A stretch of DNA of 64,000 bases. It comes from Candidatus Pantoea edessiphila. GTDB lineage: Bacteria > Pseudomonadota > Gammaproteobacteria > Enterobacterales > Enterobacteriaceae. Positions 11,546 to 21,720 of the stretch are shown here, in pieces. The notes under the pieces are model-generated. The model was not told the DNA's origin. It searched no databases and worked only from the letters and a program-made list of their open reading frames with translations. The stretch is from contig NZ_PDKU01000003.1 of NCBI RefSeq assembly GCF_002933355.1, positions 1 through 64,000 on the forward strand, given 5' to 3'. The translations under genes and the position numbers were made by a program. The first letter of the stretch is position 1. Every line of letters begins with the position of its first letter.

Positions 11546-12097
11546 ATGATAACTACCAAAAATGAAAACAATTTAATTTGGATTGATTTAGAAATGACTG
11601 GACTTAATCCAGAAAAAGATCGTATTATTGAAATTGCTACAATAATTACTGATACAAATTTGAATACTTTAGCAAATGGGCCAGTAATAGCAATATATCA
11701 AACTGAAGAAGAATTAAAACACATGGATAATTGGAATTTAAAAACTCATACTAATAATGGATTATTAGATAGGGTAAGAAAAAGTCAATTCAAAGAAAAA
11801 GAAGCCGAGCAAGTTACTATTGAATTTTTAAAGAAATGGGTTCCAGAAAAAAAATCTCCTATATGTGGTAGCAGCATATGTCAAGATCGTAGATTTTTAT
11901 TCAAATATATGACTGAATTAGAAGATTATTTCCATTATCGTTGTATTGATGTCAGTACGTTAAAAGAGTTAAGCATTCGTTGGAAACCAAACACCGTATT
12001 AAATATAAAAAACACTTGTTCACATACTGCATTAAATGATATAATCAATTCTATAGAAGAATTATCTCATTATCGAAAGCATTTATTAAATATTTAA
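11546..12097 (+). CDS. orn: Oligoribonuclease
   Basis: A DEDDh 3'-5' exonuclease that finishes RNA decay by degrading 2-5-nucleotide RNAs. The acidic motif IDLEMTG opens the protein, [11 protein letters not shown] carries the third Asp, and CSHTALNDI gives the catalytic His and last Asp. I chose the ATG at 11546, which gives 183 residues (E. coli 181) and aligns [14 protein letters not shown]; an upstream in-frame ATG at 11534 has no ribosome site. It is followed by tRNA-Gly, as in E. coli. Confidence 0.96.
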   Translation: MITTKNENNLIWIDLEMTGLNPEKDRIIEIATIITDTNLNTLANGPVIAIYQTEEELKHMDNWNLKTHTNNGLLDRVRKSQFKEKEAEQVTIEFLKKWVPEKKSPICGSSICQDRRFLFKYMTELEDYFHYRCIDVSTLKELSIRWKPNTVLNIKNTCSHTALNDIINSIEELSHYRKHLLNI

Positions 12098-12132
12098 AAT
12101 TTAATGATAAACATGCATCATGGGAATAATTT

Positions 12133-12208
<76 letters not shown>

Positions 12209-12214
12209 TAAAAT

Positions 12215-12245
12215 TGTTATACAACAAATATAACATCTCCTTTCA
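12215..12245 (+). terminator. Possible terminator after tRNA-Gly
   Basis: TGTTATA (12215-12221) and TATAACA (12229-12235) form a perfect 7-bp stem with a 7-base loop, followed by the pyrimidine-rich TCTCCTTTC. It lies 6 bases after the CCA end of the tRNA. The stem is A+T-rich, so its strength is doubtful. Confidence 0.4.
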
Positions 12246-12422
12246 CAGTATTTTTCATTTATATTTCTCTATATCTATAAAAAACCACAATATTGACTAA
12301 TATCCGAATTTAACTTAAGTTAACAATATTTAGTAGTATTAATTCAAAAAATATAGCTAAATAACTCATATTATAAAAAGTTAAAATAATCTAATGAATT
12401 AATTGTTTTGGAGAGCATATAT

Positions 12423-13940
12423 TTGATTAAATCAATAAAAAAAAATAAAAATAAAGATCTACCTGACTCAATTTGGCCTATAACATCTATACCTAAATTA
12501 GAGAAAGAGGGTGCTGATTATTTAGGTATTGATTTATATGAACTTATGTTACGTGCTGGAAATGCTATTTATCAACACGTTTGTACTTATTGGCCTAATG
12601 CTAAACATTGGTTATTTTTATGTGGTCATGGAAATAATGGTGGAGATGGTTATATAGCAGCCCGTATAGCTAAAATAACAGGAAAAACAGTAACTTTAAT
12701 TTCTTACAAAGGGAAAAAACCATCATCTAAAGAAACTCAAAAAGCATATAATGACTGGTTGTTGGTTAATGAAAAAAATAATTTATCAGAAGATATAATA
12801 TGGCCAGATAAAGTGGATATTATTATTGATGCATTGTTAGGCATTGGTATTAATCGCATTCCTGATAAGGAATACTCAAATTTAATTCAAAAAGCGAATG
12901 TCTATTTAGCACCAATCATCTCTGTTGATGTACCTTCTGGTTTATTTGCATCTAATGGTTGTGTACCAGGAGAAGCTATTTTTGCCTATCATACACTAAC
13001 TTTTATTACTTTAAAACCTGGGCAAATAACTGGAAAAGCTCGTAATCATATTGGAAAACTCTATTATGCTGATTTAGGATTCAAATCTTTTCTGTTAAAT
13101 AAAAAAGCACCAATATTACGTTTTGATGCTAGCTATTTATCACATTGGTTAAAACCACGTAGTCCAACATCACACAAAGGTAATCATGGTAAATTATTGG
13201 TAATCGGAGGATATGTTGGAGTAGTAGGTGCAACTTTTATGGTAGCAGAAGCTGCACTTAAAACTGGCAGTGGATTGGTAAAATTATTAACCTATAAAGC
13301 AAACATTATACCTATTATTACTGCACGTCCTGAAATTATGATAGATGAATTGACTGATGATAAATTGACAGAATCGTTGTTATGGGCAGATGTAGTAGTT
13401 GTTGGCCCGGGTTTTGGTAATCATACTCAAGGAATAGAAATACTAAAAAAAGTATTATTAGTTAATAAAACAACGATTTGGGATGCTGATGCACTTAATG
13501 TTTTAGCTATATTAGATAATCAATGCCATAATCGAATAATCACTCCTCATCCGGGTGAAGCTAGCCGCTTACTTAATGTAAGTGTAACTGAAATCGAAAA
13601 TGACCGTTTATATACTGTAAAGTCTTTAATTAATAAATATGGTGGTATCGTAGTACTTAAAGGTCCAGGTACTATAATTTCTGATACCTATGGAAACATA
13701 GCTATTGCTGATGTTGGTAATGCAGGTATGGCATCAGGTGGTATGGGTGATGTATTGTGTGGTATTATAGCTTCATTGGTTGGTCAAAATTTAACATTAT
13801 TTGATGCGGCATGTGCAGGTTGTGTAGTACATGGTGCTGCAGCGGATGAATTAGCAACTAATAGAGGTCCAAGAGGTATACTAGCAACAGATTTGTTTAA
13901 AAATATTTGGAAATTTGTTAATCCTATTACGATAAAATAA
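12423..13940 (+). CDS. nnr: Bifunctional NAD(P)HX epimerase / dehydratase
   Basis: Repairs hydrated NADH and NADPH. The N-terminal part (to about residue 215) is the YjeF_N epimerase with LCGHGNNGGDGYIAARIA; the C-terminal part is the ADP-dependent dehydratase with SHKGNHGKLLVIGG, WDADALN, TPHPGEASRL and AGMASGGMGDVL. I prefer the TTG at 12423 as start because GGAG sits 9 bases before it (12410-12413); an in-frame TTG at 12408 has no such site. About 505 residues (E. coli 515). In E. coli it is followed by tsaE, of which only a remnant survives here. Confidence 0.93.
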   Translation: MIKSIKKNKNKDLPDSIWPITSIPKLEKEGADYLGIDLYELMLRAGNAIYQHVCTYWPNAKHWLFLCGHGNNGGDGYIAARIAKITGKTVTLISYKGKKPSSKETQKAYNDWLLVNEKNNLSEDIIWPDKVDIIIDALLGIGINRIPDKEYSNLIQKANVYLAPIISVDVPSGLFASNGCVPGEAIFAYHTLTFITLKPGQITGKARNHIGKLYYADLGFKSFLLNKKAPILRFDASYLSHWLKPRSPTSHKGNHGKLLVIGGYVGVVGATFMVAEAALKTGSGLVKLLTYKANIIPIITARPEIMIDELTDDKLTESLLWADVVVVGPGFGNHTQGIEILKKVLLVNKTTIWDADALNVLAILDNQCHNRIITPHPGEASRLLNVSVTEIENDRLYTVKSLINKYGGIVVLKGPGTIISDTYGNIAIADVGNAGMASGGMGDVLCGIIASLVGQNLTLFDAACAGCVVHGAAADELATNRGPRGILATDLFKNIWKFVNPITIK

Positions 13941-13942
13941 AT

Positions 13943-14148
13943 ATGAAATGCAAAGTTATTGATTTATCTATTAAACAAAAACAATGCAATTAGAAAATAG
14001 ATTAGGATTTATTTCCTAATTGTTTAATAGAATATTCTCAAAAAGGTCAAGGTATCTACCATTATCTGATTTATCATTAAATTTTTGCTATAAAGGTAAT
14101 AAACGCAAAGTAACATTAGTTTTATATTTATCTATTTCTGAATTTTGA
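13943..14148 (+). pseudogene. tsaE: Remnant of tsaE (t6A biosynthesis ATPase)
   Basis: Two bases after nnr, where enterics carry tsaE, three fragments resemble the E. coli protein in order. An ATG at 13943 opens MKCKVIDLSIKQ, like the TsaE N-terminus; after a shift of frame at an A-rich run comes TMQLENRLG (E. coli ATLDLGERV). The Walker A region and most of the ATPase domain are deleted. From 14018 NCLIEYSQKGQG matches the E. coli ICLVEWPQQGTG, and after another shift (from 14068) DLSLNFCYKGNKRKVTL matches the C-terminus, ending at TGA 14146-14148. About 206 bases remain of some 460; the gene cannot make an active enzyme. Confidence 0.8.
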
Positions 14149-14459
14149 TTCAACAATTATATGAAATAAAATAAATATTTAAAAATTAGCTAGTATCATT
14201 AATTATTACAGTTAATTAGCATAAAAAACAAATGTAATCCATTATCTATATGTTGGATTAATTAATTTAACAACTATGATTATTGGTTTTATTACAATCG
14301 AGTAAATTTTTTTAATATCATGTATATTATTTAAATAAATAAAAAATATATTAATCAAGGTAGCAAAATAAAGTATTTTTTAATATAACAAAATTTAATA
14401 AATTGTTTTCTATATTTTTCATATTATAAATTTAGTTAAGAATTTAAAGGGTATTTATT
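14149..14459. other. Gene-free region where amiB would be expected
   Basis: About 310 A+T-rich bases lie between the tsaE remnant and mutL. In E. coli the cell-separation amidase gene amiB stands here. I see no amidase motif or other coding signal. The last bases hold AAGGG about 8 bases before the GTG of mutL. Confidence 0.5.
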
Positions 14460-16226
14460 GTGCCGATTGAAATCTTACCTTCTTACCTCATAAACCAAAT
14501 TTCAGCTGGTGAGGTCATTGAACGCCCTTCATCAGTAGTGAAGGAATTAATAGAAAACAGTATTGATTCTGGAGCTAATCGTATCGATATTAAGATTCAA
14601 AAAGGTGGTATAAAACTAATTCAAATTCAAGATAATGGATCTGGAATTATTAAAGATGAATTATTTACAGCTATAAAAAAACATGCAACTAGTAAAATTA
14701 AATCTGCAAAAGATTTAGAACGAATTAAAAGTTTAGGTTTTAGAGGTGAAGCATTGACTAGTATTAGCTCTATTTCTCGTTTTACACTAACCTCAAGAAC
14801 CGTAGGACAAGATAAAGCTTGGAAAATTTATATTGATGATCATCAATCAGATAAAAGATTACAACCAGCGACACATCCAATTGGTACTACAGTTAAAGTT
14901 TATGATTTATTTTATAATATTGCTGTACGTCGTAAGCTAATGAAAAGTGAAAAATCTGAGTTTAATTATATAAATATGATAATAAACCAAATGCTATTAT
15001 GTCATTTTGATATAGCCATATCATTTAGTCATAATGAAAATTTGATTGGTTACTATCCAGCAATAGTAACTGAAACTGAAAAGAAAAAAAGACTACAACA
15101 TGTTTGTGGAATTGATTTTTCACAATGTGCCATGTATATTAATTATAAAGATAATGGATTATATCTTTATGGTTGGATTATCGATGATAATATCATTAAA
15201 AAAGTTAATTCTATAAAATATTGTTATGTCAATAAAAGAGTTATAAAAAATCAATTAATTAATATTGCTATTAAACAAGCATGTCAATCCATAATAAAAA
15301 ATAATCAGCAACCATCTTATGTAATTTACTTAGAAATAAATCCATATCAAATTGATGTTAATATTCATCCAGCGAAAAAAGAAATCCGTTTTCATCAACC
15401 AAAATTAGTGCATGATTTTATTATTCAAGGAATAACTAAATCTTTTAAAAGTTATAAAAAAACGGTACCAATGAATATACCTAATTTCGAAAAATATAAA
15501 AATAAATTAAATCTAGACAAATTACAACGTAATAATTTTTTTTCCCTACCAAATTGGTACTATAGAGATGATATCAGTGATATTAAAGAAGTTAAAAAAA
15601 ATGCTAGTCAACATATTTCAATTTATAAATCACAATATTTAACAACATATTCAAAAATATTTGGTGAATTACTTACTATTATAAAAGGTAATTATGCACT
15701 TCTTAAAAAGAATCAAAAATTAATACTAATGTCTCTAACTATGGGTTTAAATTATCTAAAAAAAGCACAATTAAAATATAGTCAAATTAACTTAAAAACT
15801 CGTCCTCTTTCAATCCCATTAAAGATAAAAATCAATGAATATGATTATAATATCATTAAAAAAAATAGTGATATTTTAAATAAAATAGGAATAAAATTTT
15901 TAATAGAAAAAGATCATGTAACTCTACTTACAATTCCTTTAACTTTTTATTTTTATGAATATAACTTACAAGTTTTAATGTATAAGATGCTAAATTATTT
16001 GACTAAAAAAACAAATCACTCTATTTATAACCTGTCTGCTTGGTTAGCAAGTTATGAAGATAATAGTAAAGTTATAGATTGGACTTTGTTACGCGCAAAT
16101 ATTTTATTAGCTGAAATTGAACACTTTTGTCCTGATTTACTAAATAAACCTCCATCAAATTTAATACAGTACATTAATATTAAAAATACAATAGACCTGT
16201 TAAATCATGATCATGGTTGCATGTAA
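14460..16226 (+). CDS. mutL: DNA mismatch repair protein MutL
   Basis: The GHKL-ATPase matchmaker that couples MutS mismatch recognition to downstream steps. The N-terminal ATPase motifs are clear: ELIENSIDSGANRIDI, DNGSGI, HATSKI and GFRGEALTSISSI. HPAKKEIRFHQ marks the end of that domain. The linker has shrunk, giving 588 residues (E. coli 615), and the C-terminal dimerisation domain is A+T-drifted but present. The start is GTG, preceded by AAGGG. It overlaps miaA by about 20 bases. No mutS or mutH is visible in this window. Confidence 0.96.
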   Translation: MPIEILPSYLINQISAGEVIERPSSVVKELIENSIDSGANRIDIKIQKGGIKLIQIQDNGSGIIKDELFTAIKKHATSKIKSAKDLERIKSLGFRGEALTSISSISRFTLTSRTVGQDKAWKIYIDDHQSDKRLQPATHPIGTTVKVYDLFYNIAVRRKLMKSEKSEFNYINMIINQMLLCHFDIAISFSHNENLIGYYPAIVTETEKKKRLQHVCGIDFSQCAMYINYKDNGLYLYGWIIDDNIIKKVNSIKYCYVNKRVIKNQLINIAIKQACQSIIKNNQQPSYVIYLEINPYQIDVNIHPAKKEIRFHQPKLVHDFIIQGITKSFKSYKKTVPMNIPNFEKYKNKLNLDKLQRNNFFSLPNWYYRDDISDIKEVKKNASQHISIYKSQYLTTYSKIFGELLTIIKGNYALLKKNQKLILMSLTMGLNYLKKAQLKYSQINLKTRPLSIPLKIKINEYDYNIIKKNSDILNKIGIKFLIEKDHVTLLTIPLTFYFYEYNLQVLMYKMLNYLTKKTNHSIYNLSAWLASYEDNSKVIDWTLLRANILLAEIEHFCPDLLNKPPSNLIQYINIKNTIDLLNHDHGCM

Positions 16227-17157
16227 AAATACAAAATATCCGAAAGCTATCCTATTATTAGGACCAACGGCTTCAGGAAAAACTCATTTAGCAATGCATT
16301 TACGTAAAATGCTACCAATCGAAATAATAAGTGTAGATTCAGCATTAATATATCGTCAAATGAATATTGGTACTGGAAAACCAACTGTTCAGGAATTAGC
16401 TATAACTCCACATCATTTAATAGATATAAAGGATCCATCTGAATGTTATTCAGCATCAGAATTTAGACGTGATGCATTAATAGAAATGAACAAAATAGTA
16501 AAAAGTGGTCGCATTCCCTGTCTTGTTGGTGGTACGATGTTTTATTTTAAAACGTTAATTGAAGGATTATCTAATTTACCACCTTCTGATACTAACATAC
16601 GTTATAAAATCAATCAAATAGCAAATACAAAAGGATGGGATTTTTTATATAATGAATTATGTCAAATAGACCCAGCATCTGGCAATTGTATTCATCCCAA
16701 TGATTTACAAAGAATACAGAGAGCATTAGAGATATTTTATATATCTGGTAAAACTTTTACTGAAATAAAAAAGATACCTCATAACTCTTTACCATACGAT
16801 TTATATCAATTTGGTATTGTGCCTTATAACCGTGATTCATTACATAAACGTATTAAATCACGGTTTAAACACATGTTATCTATAGGATTTGAAAAAGAAT
16901 CAACAAAATTATTTGAAAGAGGAGATTTAAATATTAATATGCCTTCTATGCGTTGCGTTGGTTATCGTCAGATGTGGTCTTATTTAAACGGTGAAATCAA
17001 TTACGATGATATGGTGTACAAAGCTATTTGTGCGACTAATCAACTTGCTAAACGTCAAATTACTTGGATGCGTAAATGGCAAAATATTCATTGGTTATAT
17101 AATTATGAAACTCAACCAAATATTAATTCGATAATGAAAATATTTAGGAAAATCTAA
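16207..17157 (+). CDS. miaA: tRNA dimethylallyltransferase
   Basis: Adds the dimethylallyl group to A37 of tRNAs that read codons starting with U. The P-loop GPTASGKT lies near residue 19, with DSALIYRQMNIGTGKP, LVGGTMFYFK and RCVGYRQMWSYL following. 316 residues, the E. coli length. The start may be ATG 16207 or 16213; both overlap the end of mutL, pointing to translational coupling. In E. coli hfq and hflX follow; both are absent here. Confidence 0.96.
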   Translation: MIMVACKNTKYPKAILLLGPTASGKTHLAMHLRKMLPIEIISVDSALIYRQMNIGTGKPTVQELAITPHHLIDIKDPSECYSASEFRRDALIEMNKIVKSGRIPCLVGGTMFYFKTLIEGLSNLPPSDTNIRYKINQIANTKGWDFLYNELCQIDPASGNCIHPNDLQRIQRALEIFYISGKTFTEIKKIPHNSLPYDLYQFGIVPYNRDSLHKRIKSRFKHMLSIGFEKESTKLFERGDLNINMPSMRCVGYRQMWSYLNGEINYDDMVYKAICATNQLAKRQITWMRKWQNIHWLYNYETQPNINSIMKIFRKI

Positions 17158-17603
17158 CGTTCAAAATTGATTTCCAAGTACCATCTTGTTTAGAATATAA
17201 AAAATAATCAATGTTTTTTTACAACAGATATTATTTTTTTAATTTTTTCAATATTAATATCCGGTGTCTTTTTAAATTGATCTACATTTTATATTAAACA
17301 TACAATTTTTGGTTGTTTACGAAGTATATTAAAACATAATTCTAGCACTAACTAGATTAAAACAATATAAAAATATCACATTCAAAAATGAATATTTAGC
17401 AATAATGTTATTATATCATGTTAAGCAAATAAAATTCATTAGTTGTTTTTCAGAGTTAAATAATTTTTTATTTTATGTAAAAGCTATATTTTCAATCAGT
17501 TATAAAAATATTTTGATTAGAAAATTGTTTTGTATTTAAACAACTCAAAAATTAATTACAATAATTCAAATGGACTTAATGAAAATAGAACGGAGGAAAT
17601 GAT
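17158..17603. other. Gene-free region where hfq and hflX would be expected
   Basis: About 445 A+T-rich bases lie between miaA and hflK. E. coli has hfq and hflX here. I saw no Hfq Sm motif and no HflX GTPase motif in any plus-strand frame. A short open frame at about 17405-17538 has no recognisable relative. The end holds the strong CGGAGGAAA ribosome site of hflK (17591-17599). Confidence 0.5.
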
Positions 17604-18872
17604 TTGAATAAACCTGGAAATAATAATAATAAAAACAATCATGATCCATGGAGCCCTGATAGCAGTCAAAATAATAAAAATTTTAGAAACAATAATCAAC
17701 AAGGAATGAATTTAAGATTCTTTAATTATAAATACATTTTTAAAATGTTAATAAAATCTTTTAGCGGATCAAATAATCAAGAACATAATAATATAAAGAA
17801 AACTAATCTTTTATTCATTAAATTAATTTTTATATTGTTAATTACTTTATTGTCTATTTGGATATTAAGCGGTTTTTATACTATTAAAGAAGAAGAGTGT
17901 GGTGTAGTAACTCGTTTTGGTAGATTCAACAATCTAGTTAAAACAGGGTTAAATTGGAAACTGAATTTTATAGATAATGTACAGATTATTAACATAAAAA
18001 AAATACGTGAATTTGGTATATCAGAAAACATCATAAGTTATGACGAAAATTTAGTATTTGTTGAAATTAATTTACAATATAAAATCGTTAATCCTAAAAA
18101 TTATTTATATTCATTAATAAATACTGATGATAGCTTATTAAAAGCCACTAATAGCGCATTACGTAGTATTATAGGGAGAACAACTATAGACAAACTTTTA
18201 AATCAAAGATGTACTATTATTTGTCCTAATACGAAAGATCAAATTAATAAAATTATCAGTTCGTATAATATGGGTGTTGAAATACTAGAAGTTAATCTTA
18301 AAAAATTAACTCTTCCTGAAGAAGTTAGATCAGCATTTCAAGATGTAATAAAAGCAAAAGAAAACCATATACAATATGCAAAAAAAGCAAAAATTTATCA
18401 TGATAAAGTTCAAACTATTGCTAAAAACAAAGCAAATAATATTCTTAAAGAAGCTTTAATCTATCAAAAAAATAGGTTATTAAATACCCAAAAAGAAGTT
18501 GAAAGATTTAAAAAATTTTTACCACAGTATAAAGCTCATCCAGAAATTACAAGAAAACTTTTATATATTGAAGCCATGAAAGATATATTGAGTCATACTA
18601 AAAAAATATTAATAGATACTAATAATAAGAACATTGTTTTACTTCCAACTGATTTATTATTAAATAATAAATCAGAATTAAATAAATCAGAATTAATAGA
18701 TATAGATAAAACTGTAAAAAATAATATTATTAAAACACCTTTAACTATTAAAACACCTTTAACTGTTCATAATATTATTAATGATATAAAATTACATAAT
18801 TCCGATAGTATTATGGATCAACGTAGAGCAAATGCTATTAGAAATAAAATCACGCGTGAAAAAAGAGAATAA
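17604..18872 (+). CDS. hflK: FtsH-associated SPFH membrane protein HflK
   Basis: HflK and HflC form a large membrane cage around the FtsH protease and modulate its proteolysis. The N-terminus is an Asn-rich version of the usual Gly-rich tail, then a membrane segment at about residues 72-92, then the SPFH domain (GFYTIKEEECGVVTRFGRF) and a helical region; the conserved tail IMDQRRANA is present. The start is TTG with a near-consensus ribosome site 4-6 bases upstream. 422 residues (E. coli 419). The segment before the tail contains two small in-frame tandem duplications. Confidence 0.95.
   Translation: MNKPGNNNNKNNHDPWSPDSSQNNKNFRNNNQQGMNLRFFNYKYIFKMLIKSFSGSNNQEHNNIKKTNLLFIKLIFILLITLLSIWILSGFYTIKEEECGVVTRFGRFNNLVKTGLNWKLNFIDNVQIINIKKIREFGISENIISYDENLVFVEINLQYKIVNPKNYLYSLINTDDSLLKATNSALRSIIGRTTIDKLLNQRCTIICPNTKDQINKIISSYNMGVEILEVNLKKLTLPEEVRSAFQDVIKAKENHIQYAKKAKIYHDKVQTIAKNKANNILKEALIYQKNRLLNTQKEVERFKKFLPQYKAHPEITRKLLYIEAMKDILSHTKKILIDTNNKNIVLLPTDLLLNNKSELNKSELIDIDKTVKNNIIKTPLTIKTPLTVHNIINDIKLHNSDSIMDQRRANAIRNKITREKRE
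18666..18764 (+). repeat. Two small in-frame tandem duplications in hflK
   Basis: A 15-bp unit (AATAAATCAGAATTA) is repeated exactly at 18666-18680 and 18681-18695, and an 18-bp unit (ATTAAAACACCTTTAACT) at 18729-18746 and 18747-18764. They give the peptide repeats NKSEL-NKSEL and IKTPLT-IKTPLT in the variable part of HflK. Both keep the frame. Confidence 0.95.
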
Positions 18873-18876
18873 ATTC

Positions 18877-19878
18877 ATGCATAAAACAATAACATTAATA
18901 ATAATTACAGTATTAATAATAATAAAATCGTCCTTATATATAGTATATGAAGGTCAGAAAGCTATTATAACCCGTTTTGATAAAATTTTAAGGAATACAA
19001 AAAATCATAACCCTATATTATTAGAACCAGGTTTACATTTTAAAATTCCATTTATTGATACTATAAAACCTTTAGATATTCGTATTCATACAATGAATAT
19101 GAAATCAAATCATTTTATTTCTAAAGATCATAAAGAAATTATTGTAGATTCTTACATTCAGTGGCGTATCAATGATATTGATAATTATTATATGTCTACA
19201 GGAGGTAGTGATTCACAAGCTGAAATGATATTAAATAATGTATCCAATGATATTTTAAGCATACAGATAGGAAATTTATATATTAAAGATATTATAAATG
19301 ATTTACACAACAACTTAACAAAAAAAATGCTTAATGCGTTGAATAATGCGAAATTAGAAACACAAAAAACATCTAATGATTCAATGAAGAATAAAATAAT
19401 ATCGAATAATTTAATTAGTGATTATAAGGATAAAATTACTAAAATTATATTACATTTTAATTCTATGGCTATATTAGGTATCAAAATTGTTGATGTACAA
19501 ATTAATAATATTAACTTTCCTAGTAATGAATTAAAGTATGTTTTTAATCGAATAATCTCTGAAAATAAATTAATAGCACAAAATGAGATTTTAAATAGTC
19601 AAGAAGAATTCAATAAATCAAAGATACAAGCAGATCATAATGCAAAAATCATTGTAGATAAAGCTACCAATAATGCACTAAGCATTCGTGAGAATAGTGA
19701 GTTACAAGCGGAAAAAATGCTTATTGATTCATTTAATAATGACATAGAATTTTATACTTTTATACTAAATTTAAATGCTTATAAAACGGTTTTTAATAAT
19801 AAAAAAGATTTGGTAATTCTAAACTTAGACAATGATTTTTTTAAATATATGAAAAATCCTTTAATTAATAAATATTAA
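18877..19878 (+). CDS. hflC: FtsH-associated SPFH membrane protein HflC
   Basis: Partner of HflK. One N-terminal membrane segment (about residues 4-22), then the SPFH domain with YEGQKAIITRFDKIL, EPGLHFKIPFIDTIKPLDIRI and IVDSYIQWRI, then a long helical segment, ending DNDFFKYMKNP as in E. coli. I use the ATG at 18877, 4 bases after the hflK stop, which gives 333 residues (E. coli 334). An upstream in-frame ATG inside hflK would add 15 unmatched residues. Confidence 0.95.
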   Translation: MHKTITLIIITVLIIIKSSLYIVYEGQKAIITRFDKILRNTKNHNPILLEPGLHFKIPFIDTIKPLDIRIHTMNMKSNHFISKDHKEIIVDSYIQWRINDIDNYYMSTGGSDSQAEMILNNVSNDILSIQIGNLYIKDIINDLHNNLTKKMLNALNNAKLETQKTSNDSMKNKIISNNLISDYKDKITKIILHFNSMAILGIKIVDVQINNINFPSNELKYVFNRIISENKLIAQNEILNSQEEFNKSKIQADHNAKIIVDKATNNALSIRENSELQAEKMLIDSFNNDIEFYTFILNLNAYKTVFNNKKDLVILNLDNDFFKYMKNPLINKY

Positions 19879-20027
19879 AGTATGTTACTAATGTTTAATT
19901 TTAATCTATTGTTGATATTAATAATTATGCTGTTGATCTTTATCAAATTAATATGTTATGAAGCATACATATTAATTATTTTAAAATAATATGAAAATTA
20001 TAAAAATATTTTCCAAGGTGGTCTTAA

Positions 20028-21335
<1,308 letters not shown>

Positions 21336-21720
21336 ATGATTCTTAATCAATTGGAGTTTATCTGTATTTAATATAATTTTATCCAATATATTATTATATA
21401 ATAATTTGATTTGTATAATATAAAGAAATATAGTCAATTATCGATATATAAGAAACAATGTCAGCAATACGACTTAACAAAAAATATCTAAAATAAATAA
21501 AATTTGCTAATCTGTAATAAACCAAATATATAACTATTATTTAAATAAATAATACTATATTTTTACTGTACTCAAAATAATAATATAGTGGTAAACATAT
21601 TAAATGATTTCAAATAATAGTATTTATATATTTAATTAAATTAGAAATGCTAATGATTTATATTTGATATTATTTGATAAATAGCAATGGTAAATATTAA
21701 ATGATATCTTAGGAACTACT
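21336..21720. other. Gene-free region purA | rnr
   Basis: About 385 A+T-rich bases. In E. coli the nitric-oxide-sensing repressor gene nsrR lies between purA and rnr. I saw no winged-helix or cysteine motif of NsrR, and no other gene. Confidence 0.5.
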
